Below are positions 1 to 8,657 of a stretch of DNA of 64,000 nucleotides, one piece after another. How positions within the stretch are numbered: the stretch's first letter is position 1; each line of letters opens with the position of its first letter. The stretch comes from Mucilaginibacter sabulilitoris (GTDB lineage Bacteria > Bacteroidota > Bacteroidia > Sphingobacteriales > Sphingobacteriaceae): positions 1,426,001-1,490,000 of the forward strand of contig NZ_CP139558.1 in the NCBI RefSeq assembly GCF_034262375.1. Reading direction: 5' to 3'. A model generated the notes under the pieces. That model did not search any database and was not told the DNA's origin. It saw only the letters and a program-made list of their open reading frames with translations. A program made the translations under genes and the position numbers.

Positions 1-2
1 TG

Positions 3-1556
3 GCTACCAATCAGAAACGGATCATACTGTCGCAGCAAAAGGTAAGGGTTAGCCTGGTGAACCGCAATAAGCTACAGCCTGATGTGATAACCATCAGAAT
101 GAATAAGCGCGACCCGGCAAATTTTGACATATACCGCCTTAATACTAAAAATGGTGAGCTGACACCTTACCTTATAAACCCGGGTAATATTACCGAATGG
201 TTTCCCGATGCCGATGGTAAAATACGCCTCGTTAAATCATCAGACGGGGTAAACGAAACCATTTTATACCGCCCCGATGATAATGCTCCGTTTAAGCCTA
301 TTATTGAGAATAATTTTAAAAACTCGGTAAAACCAGTTGCGTTTACCGGGGTGAAAAACTATTTCTACGCCCTGTCAAACGTTAACCGCGATAAAACTGC
401 CCTGGTTGAAATTAATGCCGAGGACGGTAAAGAGCAGCGAACAATTTTTGATTGCAGTAAGGCCGATGTGCTGTATGTTGAATATTCAAGAAACAAGCAC
501 CGTGTTGAGTTTGCGGGCTGGGAGGAGGCTAAACCGCGTAAACATTTCTTAATACCGGGAATTGAACGTATATATCATAACCTGCAGCAGCGCCAGCAGC
601 TTAAGGGTAACGAAATAAGGGTGATTGACCGTGATAGTGCCGAAAATAAATTTATTTTAAACACCTATACCGACCGCAACCCGGGCTCATATTACCTGTA
701 TGAAAACAGCACAGATAAACTGACTAAACTGGGCGATATGAACTCGAGCCTGGTACCCGCAGATTTGTGCTCCATGCAGCCCATAGCCTACAAAGCACGT
801 GATGGTTTGCTGATAAACGGATATTTAACTTTGCCCCTCGGCGAAAAACGGACTAACCTGCCGGTCGTGGTTATGCCTCATAACGGCCCTTGGAGCCGAG
901 ATTCATGGGGTTATGATGAGCAGGTGCAGTTTTTGGCCAATCGCGGATATGCTGTTTTTCAGGTTAATTACCGTGGTTCAACAGGTTATGGTAAAGCGTT
1001 CAGGAGCGCTGGCTTTAAGCAGGTAGGCGGTAAAATACAGGATGATATAACCGATGGCGTACACTGGCTTATTAATCAGAAAATTGCTAATCCTAAAAAG
1101 ATCGCCATATTTGGCGGCGGTTTTGGCGGCTTTTCGGCATTGTATGGTGTGTCGTTCCATCCGGAGCTTTATAACTGCGCCGTTGTGCAATACGGGCTCA
1201 TTAACTTTTTTACGTATATTAAGGATGCGCCGCCGTTTTTTAAGCCGTATTTAAAAATGACGTACGAAATGGTTGGCAACCCCGAAACTGATGCCGACCA
1301 GCTGCGGGCTATTTCGCCTGTGTTTCATACTGATAAGATAAAAGTTCCGTTAATTATTTTTCAGGGCGCAAAAGATCAGCGTGCAAACATCAGCGAACTG
1401 AACCAATTTGTACGCGAGTTGCGTAAACGTAATGTAGATGTGAAATATTTTTTGAAGCCCAATGAACGGGCCTTTTTCAGAAGTGAGCATACCCGCATGG
1501 AAATGTATGCCGAAATAGAAAAATTCCTGGATAACAATATGCGGGTTAAACCTTAA
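3..1556 (+). CDS. S9-family prolyl-oligopeptidase-like protein, catalytically degenerate (5' end outside window)
   Basis: The reading frame is open to the first base of the window, so the start lies upstream and only about 518 residues are seen. They cover the end of a beta-propeller (fragments such as FDIYRLNTKNG) and a complete C-terminal alpha/beta-hydrolase domain of the acylaminoacyl-peptidase (S9) type, with the VNYRGSTGYG oxyanion-side motif. The nucleophile elbow, normally GGSYGG, reads GGGFGG, so the catalytic Ser is Gly (codon 1119-1121). The acid Asp survives in GAKDQR, but the usual EGHGF around the catalytic His reads NERAFF. I infer a non-hydrolytic pseudo-peptidase that may bind peptides. 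It ends 6 bp before a sensor kinase gene and probably shares its transcript. Fold assignment is secure; lack of activity is inferred from the residues. Confidence 0.85.
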   Translation, partial: ATNQKRIILSQQKVRVSLVNRNKLQPDVITIRMNKRDPANFDIYRLNTKNGELTPYLINPGNITEWFPDADGKIRLVKSSDGVNETILYRPDDNAPFKPIIENNFKNSVKPVAFTGVKNYFYALSNVNRDKTALVEINAEDGKEQRTIFDCSKADVLYVEYSRNKHRVEFAGWEEAKPRKHFLIPGIERIYHNLQQRQQLKGNEIRVIDRDSAENKFILNTYTDRNPGSYYLYENSTDKLTKLGDMNSSLVPADLCSMQPIAYKARDGLLINGYLTLPLGEKRTNLPVVVMPHNGPWSRDSWGYDEQVQFLANRGYAVFQVNYRGSTGYGKAFRSAGFKQVGGKIQDDITDGVHWLINQKIANPKKIAIFGGGFGGFSALYGVSFHPELYNCAVVQYGLINFFTYIKDAPPFFKPYLKMTYEMVGNPETDADQLRAISPVFHTDKIKVPLIIFQGAKDQRANISELNQFVRELRKRNVDVKYFLKPNERAFFRSEHTRMEMYAEIEKFLDNNMRVKP

Positions 1557-1562
1557 ACCCCT

Positions 1563-3209
1563 ATGCCCGTATATAAAAATGTTTACCGTAAAAATTTTTC
1601 ACTGATCATCATATTCTTGGTGCTCATATCGGTAACTTTTGTGGTAGCGCTTTTTGTATCCTATAACTTAACCGCCAAGTATGTGGAGAACGAGTTTTCC
1701 TCAAAAAAGATAGAGGTGCTTGAACAAACCATAAAGCCTTACAATGATTTTTTTCAAAATAAGATACCCGAAATTACTTCATATCAAGGCTTTTTAGATT
1801 CGGCTTCGGCGGCCAAGTATGCTACCTCGGTTTTTCATGATTATGCCTTTGTGAAAAAAATTGTTTTTTATGATGTATTGATCGGCAATAAGAGTAACAT
1901 ATCTGTGCAGCGGAATAATCTCGATATTTCAATCAGGGCAACATATCAATACTGGTATCAAAACAATAAAACATACGGAGCTAAACAAAGCCTGCCTGCA
2001 GACGAGTCGGATTTTAAGGAGATGGCTGTAAAACTCAGCGACTTTATAGCTTTTTCTGATACAACGCGTGTATCTACTCAGGATGAATTATTCAAAACTT
2101 TTTGGGATGTAAAGCCCGACAAAATAACTTATACCAATATTTTAAGGCGCGAAGACATTAAAATATACCGTGAGCTGCAGCAACAGGATAATATTACATC
2201 GGCATCGTATAAGCAAAACATGATGACCTTTCATCTTGATCCATATTTGCTGAAGGTCAAAAATACACGCCATGAATTATATCAGAGTGTATCCATACAA
2301 CCGGTTGTTTATGACCCGATTGATAGCGAGGGTGGTAAGCTGATCACCGAGGTATCATTCCCGGGTGCTTTTTCTGATTATAAATTGTTTTTCAGTTCGG
2401 GACAAGGTTATCTTACACAGGAAATTAATCGCCGCTTTATGCCTATTGGCGCCGCGGTATTATTGATCTCACTGTTTTTAGTGCTAATAGGATGGCTTAT
2501 TTACCGCAACTTAAATGTTAATATTAAGCTGTTTAAATTACAGTATGATTTTATAAACAACTTTACCCATGAGTTTAAAACTCCGGTAAGTGTGATAAAA
2601 ATTGCCGGCTCCAATTTGCGCGGCGACGGTGAGCTTACCGAAAGGCAGCGCAAGCACTATGGAAAAATTTTGGATGAAGAGGCTGATAAGTTGAATGAGC
2701 TCATGAATAAGCTGTTGTCATTTACCCAGCTTGAAAATAAATCTATCACCCTTAATAAAGAAGAAATTGTTATTGAGGCCTTTGTAAGCCGGTATATTGA
2801 TACCTTTAAAATAAAATACCCTGATTTTAAATTATATTATAAGGTTAGCGGAGCTCATACGTTTTATACAGATCCGGTACTTTTAGGCAGTGTGTTTCAA
2901 AACCTTATAGAAAATGCTTACAAATACTCGCACCCACAAAAAAGGGAGCTCAGGATAAACATAGTACATGAAAAGCGGAATATTGTATTTTCATTTATTG
3001 ACAGGGGGATCGGTATTCCGAGAGAAGAATTGAATAATATATTTAAAAAGTTTTACCGGATAGAGAACCAATACAATCAAAATGGCAGCGTGGGCTTGGG
3101 TTTGGCATTTTGTAAAGAACTGGTTAATTTTATGGATGGAGAGATAACTGTTCAAAGTAAAGTTAATGAAGGTTCGGAATTTAGGGTTACGCTTCCATAC
3201 GAAAATTAA
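1563..3209 (+). CDS. two-component sensor histidine kinase
   Basis: This is a 548-residue membrane sensor kinase. An N-terminal membrane segment (about residues 12-35) is followed by a periplasmic sensor region of about 250 residues with no recognised fold and a second membrane segment (about 292-316). The HisKA domain has the phospho-acceptor His336 in NFTHEFKTP. The HATPase domain has N box QNLIENAYKYS, G1 DRGIGIP and G2 GSVGLGLAF, so all kinase motifs are intact. There is no HAMP domain between the second membrane segment and the H box. It lies 6 bp after the degenerate S9 peptidase gene and 3 bp before its response regulator, so it forms an operon with both. The stimulus is unknown; the neighbouring pseudo-peptidase may be an accessory sensor (inference). 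Confidence 0.95.
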   Translation: MPVYKNVYRKNFSLIIIFLVLISVTFVVALFVSYNLTAKYVENEFSSKKIEVLEQTIKPYNDFFQNKIPEITSYQGFLDSASAAKYATSVFHDYAFVKKIVFYDVLIGNKSNISVQRNNLDISIRATYQYWYQNNKTYGAKQSLPADESDFKEMAVKLSDFIAFSDTTRVSTQDELFKTFWDVKPDKITYTNILRREDIKIYRELQQQDNITSASYKQNMMTFHLDPYLLKVKNTRHELYQSVSIQPVVYDPIDSEGGKLITEVSFPGAFSDYKLFFSSGQGYLTQEINRRFMPIGAAVLLISLFLVLIGWLIYRNLNVNIKLFKLQYDFINNFTHEFKTPVSVIKIAGSNLRGDGELTERQRKHYGKILDEEADKLNELMNKLLSFTQLENKSITLNKEEIVIEAFVSRYIDTFKIKYPDFKLYYKVSGAHTFYTDPVLLGSVFQNLIENAYKYSHPQKRELRINIVHEKRNIVFSFIDRGIGIPREELNNIFKKFYRIENQYNQNGSVGLGLAFCKELVNFMDGEITVQSKVNEGSEFRVTLPYEN

Positions 3210-3212
3210 AAT

Positions 3213-3905
3213 ATGAACAAAGAAATTAAAATTGCGCTGGTTGAAGATGATGAAAACCTGCGGTTCCTGGTTGCTGAGCGTTTGCAATCAGAAGGATACA
3301 AAGTATTGGAAGCCGATAACGGCGACGATGCCGAAAATATAATATTGGAAGAACAGCCCGATATTGTTTTGCTCGACTGGATGCTGCCCGGTAAACCCGG
3401 TTCGCAGGTGTGCAACAACATCAGGGAAAAAGGTTATGATAAATTGATTATCATGATGACCGCCAAGGCGCAGGATGTTGACAAGATAGAGGCCTATAAC
3501 TTTGGCGTGTCTGACTATATTACCAAGCCGTTTAATATGGATGTTTTGGTGGCCATGATTGACAATAAGATCAAATTTTCGCTAAACAGCGAAAAAACGG
3601 AATCATACAAGTTTGCCAACATGGAGCATTTGCCCAACACGCACCTGCTCATCAGGGACGGCCGCAAGATTGAGCTTACTATACTGGAAAACCGCATACT
3701 GCTCTACTTCCTGAAAAACAAAAACAAGGTTATTAACCGCGAAGAACTGATGATGGAGGTTTGGGGCTATAATGCCGATGTAAACACCCGTACCCTTGAT
3801 ATGCATATTGTACGCCTCCGCAAAAAAATTGAAACCAACGCCGATTCGCCGCAGTACCTGCAAACCGTAAGGGGAATAGGGTATAAGTTTGTTTATAATC
3901 AATAA
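3213..3905 (+). CDS. OmpR/PhoB-type response regulator
   Basis: This 230-residue DNA-binding response regulator pairs with the kinase encoded 3 bp upstream. The receiver domain (about 1-120) has the acidic pocket EDD at 11-13, phospho-acceptor Asp55 in LLDWMLPG, the switch Thr in IMMTAK and the conserved Lys in YITKPF. The C-terminal winged helix (about 135-230) carries NREELMMEVWG, the recognition-helix stretch RTLDMHIVRLRKKI and the usual end TVRGIGYKF. Everything needed for phosphorylation-dependent transcription control is present. Target genes cannot be read from the sequence; the linked degenerate S9 peptidase is the obvious first candidate for co-regulation. Confidence 0.95.
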   Translation: MNKEIKIALVEDDENLRFLVAERLQSEGYKVLEADNGDDAENIILEEQPDIVLLDWMLPGKPGSQVCNNIREKGYDKLIIMMTAKAQDVDKIEAYNFGVSDYITKPFNMDVLVAMIDNKIKFSLNSEKTESYKFANMEHLPNTHLLIRDGRKIELTILENRILLYFLKNKNKVINREELMMEVWGYNADVNTRTLDMHIVRLRKKIETNADSPQYLQTVRGIGYKFVYNQ

Positions 3906-3914
3906 GAACCAATA

Positions 3915-4012
3915 TGTCATTGCGAGGAACGAAGCAATCTCATAGGACAGGTAGCCTGCTTAGCAAGAGTGATTTGCATAACGAGATTGCCACGCTACGC
4001 TCGCAATGGCAA
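3915..4012. repeat. REP-like palindromic element, family A, copy 1
   Basis: Imperfect inverted repeat whose arms start TGTCATTGCGAGGAACGAAG and end in a near-complement CTACGCTCGCAATGGCA, flanking a variable centre. It lies 3' of the response regulator gene, between convergent genes. A second copy follows 29 bp later, and both copies share the flank AACCAAT immediately before the left arm, so the unit including flank was duplicated. A half copy occurs near 47.1 kb. Confidence 0.8.
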
Positions 4013-4040
4013 ATACTGTTTTTGATAATAACCAACCAAT

Positions 4041-4138
4041 ATGTCATTGCGAGGAACGAAGCAATCTCATAGGATGGGTAGCAACTTAGTAGGAGTGACT
4101 TGCATGATGGGATTGCCAGGCTGCGCTCGCAATGACAA
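4041..4138. repeat. REP-like palindromic element, family A, copy 2
   Basis: Second copy of the family A element, with left arm TGTCATTGCGAGGAACGAAG identical to copy 1 and right arm GCTGCGCTCGCAATGACA. Its centre differs from copy 1 at scattered positions. It ends 15 bp before the stop codon of the convergent methyltransferase gene. Confidence 0.8.
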
Positions 4139-4152
4139 TTTAATGATTAATT

Positions 4153-4773
4153 CTACTTCCCCCTATATACCTTCGCCATTATAAATTCATTAAAAAAAGT
4201 TTTTTCAGCAATAGCATTGTAACCGTTCTGAGTGAAGTGGGTTTCTATTGCCGGTAATTTGCTGGCCTCTATGTCGCATATTACTTTAAAGAATAGGAAC
4301 ATGCTTTTGAGCAAAAATCCCTGCCACCATTTGCCCGTGAGCTGGAAATCGGCATTAAGCCACAAACCGCCCGGTATAAGCAGGCTATGGATATGGTTAA
4401 ATACGGTTGTTAAAGTTTGTTCGGTAAAGTTATCAAACAGGAAAGGGGTTATCACCACATCAAAATTGGGCGTAAGGCTTACGTTTTCAATAGCATCATT
4501 AATATAAACTACTTCATTTTGGCCGGTATTCCTTTTTTGCGAGAGGGCCATCATGCCGGCAGCTATTTCAACATAGGTAATGTGCAGGCCTGTTGGATGA
4601 AGTTTTGTAATTTCATCCAGGATCCAGCCGGTGCCTCCACCTGCTATTAATACGTTACTTCCCGGTTCAATAAAATCAAGCAGATATAGCTGTGCATTTA
4701 CAAGGGCCTTACTATAAACCAGGCGCGAAAGCCTGTCATAAAACCAGGCCGAGTTATTGTAGTTAGCAGCCAT
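4153..4773 (-). CDS. class I SAM-dependent methyltransferase
   Basis: A 206-residue Rossmann-fold methyltransferase. The SAM-binding glycine motif I is NVLIAGGGTGW (about residues 39-50), followed by the acidic end of strand 2 in ITYVEIA and a motif IV-like FDVVITPFLFDNF. Length fits a small stand-alone methyltransferase. The start codon is 6 bp downstream of the stop of the UbiA-like gene on the same strand, so the two are probably co-transcribed and may act on the same lipid or quinone-like substrate. That link is inference from spacing only. No residues identify the acceptor. Confidence 0.8.
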   Translation of the reverse strand: MAANYNNSAWFYDRLSRLVYSKALVNAQLYLLDFIEPGSNVLIAGGGTGWILDEITKLHPTGLHITYVEIAAGMMALSQKRNTGQNEVVYINDAIENVSLTPNFDVVITPFLFDNFTEQTLTTVFNHIHSLLIPGGLWLNADFQLTGKWWQGFLLKSMFLFFKVICDIEASKLPAIETHFTQNGYNAIAEKTFFNEFIMAKVYRGK

Positions 4774-4779
4774 AGCTTA

Positions 4780-5664
4780 TTAATGACCAATCAAAAAACG
4801 AAATGCCATGAGTATTACACATTGTAAAATGAGCACTCCATCCATATAAAAGAAGTAATAATATTCATCTTTTTTCCATGCCGATTTAAATATGAGCCAT
4901 CCGGTTAAAAAAACGGTAAACGAAAGCGCCCAGAAGTCGGTGTTAAAGCCATTATGCCTGAAAAGAAATAATAACGCTATATAACCGGCAAGCAGCACCT
5001 GACAAAACAAGTAGGCATTTTTTTCGCCCCAGGCTACAGGTATAGTTTTTAAACCTTGTGTGCGGTCGTCAAATAAATCGCGGATATCAAAAGGGATGGT
5101 AAGCGCCCCAATAAACAAAAAGCGTTTGGCTATCAGTATAGTGGTATCGCGCATAGATATATCATCAGTATGGCGGTGCAGTACTTCCAGTACCGGAAAT
5201 AGTACGCAGCTCATTGTCCACACCAGGGTAATGAGGAATGGTTTTAGCCCCGGGATATTGCGCAGTCCAAATTTATGGTCGCCGACGGTAAACAAGGGAA
5301 GGCTATAACTGAATGATAAACCACCCAAAAAAATGAGCAATATTTTTGATTCGGTAGTAATTAAAAAGAACAAGGGTATCAGCGAAAGCAGCGAAACAAT
5401 GGTAAAGGTCACCATAAGCCGGTAATGGCCAAAAAACCAGCGGACCCGTTTATGGGGCGATGATTCAGGTTGTTTGGGCCGGGTTATCAGTATACAGAAA
5501 TTATATATGCCAAGGGTTGATGTAAACAACAGGCCCAAAACAACAAACATAGGTTTTACACCTATTAATTGAAAAGTTAGCAATGCCTGCGCAACAGCAC
5601 AAAGCGACATGAAAATATTACTGAACAGCAGAAAGTCAAAAACAGATTGAAATATTTTTTTCAT
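4780..5664 (-). CDS. UbiA-like prenyltransferase family membrane protein
   Basis: This 294-residue polytopic membrane protein (about eight hydrophobic segments) resembles the UbiA family. The second Asp-rich motif is intact (DIRDLFDDRTQG followed by LKTIP), as expected for binding Mg-pyrophosphate. The first motif, normally NDxxDxxxD in the loop after helix 2, is reduced to YNFCILITRPK and has no aspartates. Canonical UbiA enzymes use both motifs, so this member may have lost prenyl transfer or use another substrate. It lies in a minus-strand run with the metallophosphoesterase (30 bp upstream) and the methyltransferase (6 bp downstream). Confidence 0.7.
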   Translation of the reverse strand: MKKIFQSVFDFLLFSNIFMSLCAVAQALLTFQLIGVKPMFVVLGLLFTSTLGIYNFCILITRPKQPESSPHKRVRWFFGHYRLMVTFTIVSLLSLIPLFFLITTESKILLIFLGGLSFSYSLPLFTVGDHKFGLRNIPGLKPFLITLVWTMSCVLFPVLEVLHRHTDDISMRDTTILIAKRFLFIGALTIPFDIRDLFDDRTQGLKTIPVAWGEKNAYLFCQVLLAGYIALLFLFRHNGFNTDFWALSFTVFLTGWLIFKSAWKKDEYYYFFYMDGVLILQCVILMAFRFLIGH

Positions 5665-5694
5665 TTAGTAATGAATATCCGCCTGCATTAACCT

Positions 5695-6972
5695 TTATGA
5701 TATATTTTTAGAAGGATCGTGGCCGGCTTTTAATGTAAATATCGTAATCTCCGGTAATATTCCAACCCTGCCGGTTAAACCAACAAAGCCAAAGCCCACA
5801 TTTACGTACAATTGCTGGTGTGCTTCCTGGTATATGCCTGCCCATTCTTTATAAACATATTCAATAGGGCTCCATTGAAAATCGTTGGTACGTACGCCAA
5901 ATTGCATACCGTGGGTATGGCCCGAGAATATGGCATCTATCTGCGGATATTTGGGTAATACCTCGGCACGCCAATGCGAAGGATCGTGTGATAAAAGTAA
6001 TTTAACAGGCAAATCATCGGTGTTTTTGGTAGCCAGATCCATACGGCCATATTTAGGGAACATGCTTAGCTCACCCCAGTTTTCAACGCCTAAAATCCCT
6101 ATTTCTTCACCGTCAACCTTTAAGCGGCGGTGCGTGTTAAGCAGCAGGTCCCAGCCCATATTTTTATGTGTGGCTATCAAATCGGCATGGTTTTTTTGTT
6201 TATCAGCCAAAGAGGGCCAATCACCATAATCGCCATAATCATGGTTACCCAGCGAACTGTAAACTCCCAGAGGAGCTTTTATTTTAGCAAAAATATCCTG
6301 GTAATGGGTCATTTCCGATGCCTGGCCATTAACCAGATCGCCGGTAAAAAATATCAAATCGGGCTTTTCATTCAGTAACATGTTAACACCGCCGCGCACC
6401 GCTTTATAATTAAAAAAACTACCCGAATGGATATCGGATATCTGGCCAAGCTTTATACCGTCAAACGCTTTTGGCAGGTTGGGCAAGTACATGGTTTGGT
6501 ATCTGATATGATAATCATACAAACCTTTGGGCATGCTTATCTTGATGCCAGCCAGCGGTATAGCGCCTGCAAGCAATCCGGCCTTCATTAAAAATTCTGA
6601 GCGGGGTATGGCGTGTTCATGCGGTGGGATAGGGGTGCCCTCAGTTTTTCTTTTTAACCGGTTACGCCTCACAATAAGCATCCGCCTCAGATCGTCTATC
6701 AGCAGAAAGGGTAAAAATGATATTTTGCCTAAAAAGATGAGGAAAAAGGCCAGCATAAATGCCGCGCGCATACCAACGCCCAGGTTAATATAAACGGCGA
6801 GTAGTAAACCTGTTATCAGCAAACCGGAAACAAGCCAGTAAAAAAAAGTAAAGTCGCCCGAGTGGGGCAACTTCCATTTTTTAAATGCGCCGCGTATGCC
6901 GTGCAGTACATACAGGTCAATGAGCAGCAGTACCGTAACTATAAGGATAATGTTGAGCGTATGTTCCCTCAT
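5695..6972 (-). CDS. membrane-anchored metallophosphoesterase (YkuE/YaeI-like)
   Basis: 425 residues. Three to four N-terminal membrane helices occupy about residues 5-95, followed by a basic linker, a Tat-like stretch RSEFLMKAG (about 124-132) and a calcineurin-like phosphoesterase domain. All metal-binding motifs are present: DIH (Asp180, His182), GD at 211-212, GNHD, a His in LLSHDP and GHTHG. Relatives cleave phosphodiesters or lipid headgroups such as UDP-diacylglucosamine, but the substrate here is unknown. The domain should face the periplasm if the helices are arranged as in YkuE relatives. It lies upstream of the UbiA-like gene, with a 30 bp gap. Confidence 0.88.
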   Translation of the reverse strand: MREHTLNIILIVTVLLLIDLYVLHGIRGAFKKWKLPHSGDFTFFYWLVSGLLITGLLLAVYINLGVGMRAAFMLAFFLIFLGKISFLPFLLIDDLRRMLIVRRNRLKRKTEGTPIPPHEHAIPRSEFLMKAGLLAGAIPLAGIKISMPKGLYDYHIRYQTMYLPNLPKAFDGIKLGQISDIHSGSFFNYKAVRGGVNMLLNEKPDLIFFTGDLVNGQASEMTHYQDIFAKIKAPLGVYSSLGNHDYGDYGDWPSLADKQKNHADLIATHKNMGWDLLLNTHRRLKVDGEEIGILGVENWGELSMFPKYGRMDLATKNTDDLPVKLLLSHDPSHWRAEVLPKYPQIDAIFSGHTHGMQFGVRTNDFQWSPIEYVYKEWAGIYQEAHQQLYVNVGFGFVGLTGRVGILPEITIFTLKAGHDPSKNIS

Positions 6973-7074
6973 TTTATTTTCAGTATCGGGCAGTTAAAAT
7001 CAAGTATCGCGAAAGTCGCATTTTTATAATGCACTTTAAAATCCTGATACCAGCTACTTGATACTATTTTTTAG

Positions 7075-8583
7075 TTAATAACGGTCGTCGTCAAGATCGA
7101 GATCGTCATCATCATCGGGCTGCAAATTAAACAAACTGTTAAACATATCCGAAAAAGCGAAGCCATTATCTAAAAAGCCTTTATTAAGCTGCGAAAATTC
7201 TGACAGGCCATGCAGTACAAACTCCATAAGCAGCAGTTGCTGATTTTCGCTGATGCGGGGATGTATCTTTTTAACCAGGTCTTTTAAACCTGTAACCTCA
7301 TTAAGCGCTTTTTTGTACTCAGTTAGCGGCATATCATCAACCAGTGCCAGGTTGTTACCTTCACCAAACCAGTTGATAATGGCGGCATAAGGGTTAGGAG
7401 CTTTGGCTTTTTTAGCTTTCTCTGGATCGGGGAAAAACTCCAGTAGCGAAGTTTTAATGGCTTTGCCTATCAATATATTGGCAACCTTGCCGGGGCCTTC
7501 CAGTTCACCTTCATAAACCAGTTCAATTTTACCGGTAATGGCGGGGATTACACCTAAAAAGTCGGTTACGCGCACAAAGGTCTGGGTTTCGTTATTGATG
7601 ATCATGCGGCGCTCGGCATTGCTGATCAGGTTTTCGAAAGCCGAAATGGTTAAACGTGCCGATACGCCCGATTTTTTATCAACATATTCGGAGTTGCGGG
7701 CTTCAAAAGCAATTTGCTCAATAAGGTTTTTTACCAGGCCGTCGGCTTCAATATTGATACGCTGCTCGTCGGTAAGTGAAGCCTCTTGCTGGGTTATTTT
7801 TCTTGACACCTCAATAGAGCGTGGGTAATGTGTCAGGATCTGGCTCTCTATACGGTCTTTAAGCGGTGTAACGATGGAACCGCGATTGGTATAATCCTCA
7901 GGGTTGGCAGTAAATACAAACTGGATATCCAAAGGTAAACGCAGTTTAAAACCACGTATCTGTATATCCCTTTCCTGCAGTATGTTGAATAACGATACCT
8001 GGATACGGGCCTGTAGATCGGGCAGCTCGTTGATAACAAAAATGCCGCGGTGCGCGCGGGGTATCAGCCCGAAATGGATCACCCGCTCATCAGAGTAGGT
8101 TAACTTAAGCGTAGCGGCTTTGATGGGGTCAACATCGCCTATTAAATCGGCAACGGTAACATCAGGAGTGGCCAGTTTTTCGGTATAGCGTTCAGAACGG
8201 TGTATCCAGCCTATGGGCGTATCGTCGCCCAGTTGGGTTACGGTATGATGGCCGTACCAAGAAATTGGATTATAAGGATCATCAAACAGGTCAGAGCCCT
8301 CAATGTAAGGTACATATTCGTCGAGTAAATTGACCAGCAGACGTGCTATACGTGTTTTGGCCTGCCCGCGTAAGCCAAGCAGTAAAATGTTATGCCTTGA
8401 TAGTATCGCAGTTTGCAGATCGGGTATAACGGTATCTTCAAAACCAATAATACCTTCAAAACCACCTTCGCGTTTTTTTAGCTGGGCAATTAAATTGGCG
8501 CGTAATTCATCTTTAATCGACCGGCTTTTATAATCAGTTTTTTTTAACTGGCCGAGCGTTTTTATATCGAGTAATTTATTCAT
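7075..8583 (-). CDS. MoxR/magnesium-chelatase-like AAA+ ATPase
   Basis: About 502 residues. I take the ATG at 8583 as the start because it opens directly into the conserved NKLLDIKTLGQL; an in-frame codon 27 bp upstream is also possible. Walker A is GLRGQAKT (Lys76), the Walker B region ends VINELPD and sensor 1 is FTANPEDYTNRG. The C terminus is a run of Asp (DDDDDLDLDDDR). It is paired with the VWA gene immediately upstream on the same strand, the classic MoxR-VWA or BchI/BchD arrangement, in which ATP hydrolysis and a MIDAS protein together remodel or metallate a client. The client is unknown. Genome pipelines often call such proteins sigma-54-interacting, but I see no GAFTGA loop. Confidence 0.85.
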   Translation of the reverse strand: MNKLLDIKTLGQLKKTDYKSRSIKDELRANLIAQLKKREGGFEGIIGFEDTVIPDLQTAILSRHNILLLGLRGQAKTRIARLLVNLLDEYVPYIEGSDLFDDPYNPISWYGHHTVTQLGDDTPIGWIHRSERYTEKLATPDVTVADLIGDVDPIKAATLKLTYSDERVIHFGLIPRAHRGIFVINELPDLQARIQVSLFNILQERDIQIRGFKLRLPLDIQFVFTANPEDYTNRGSIVTPLKDRIESQILTHYPRSIEVSRKITQQEASLTDEQRINIEADGLVKNLIEQIAFEARNSEYVDKKSGVSARLTISAFENLISNAERRMIINNETQTFVRVTDFLGVIPAITGKIELVYEGELEGPGKVANILIGKAIKTSLLEFFPDPEKAKKAKAPNPYAAIINWFGEGNNLALVDDMPLTEYKKALNEVTGLKDLVKKIHPRISENQQLLLMEFVLHGLSEFSQLNKGFLDNGFAFSDMFNSLFNLQPDDDDDLDLDDDRY

Positions 8584-8632
8584 TCTGTATATTTTGATTG
8601 CACCGATCACGTTGCTTTTTGTGTAAGCGCTA

Positions 8633-8657
8633 CCCTTTTAGGGGGTTGGGGGGCTTA
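8633..8657. repeat. C/G-rich palindromic box at the 3' end of the VWA gene
   Basis: Read on the minus strand this is TAAGCCCCCC followed by AACCCCCTAAAAGGG. Its first three bases are the TAA stop of the VWA gene. A very similar sequence lies just downstream of leuS (57492-57522), and shorter relatives occur near 9.7 kb inside the VWA gene and near 44.3 kb. Confidence 0.55.

Noticed and set aside
3914..4138. Direct repeats as attachment sites of an integrated element
   Set aside because: Only about 30 bp lie between the copies and no integrase is near. Each copy is a palindrome of a dispersed family.
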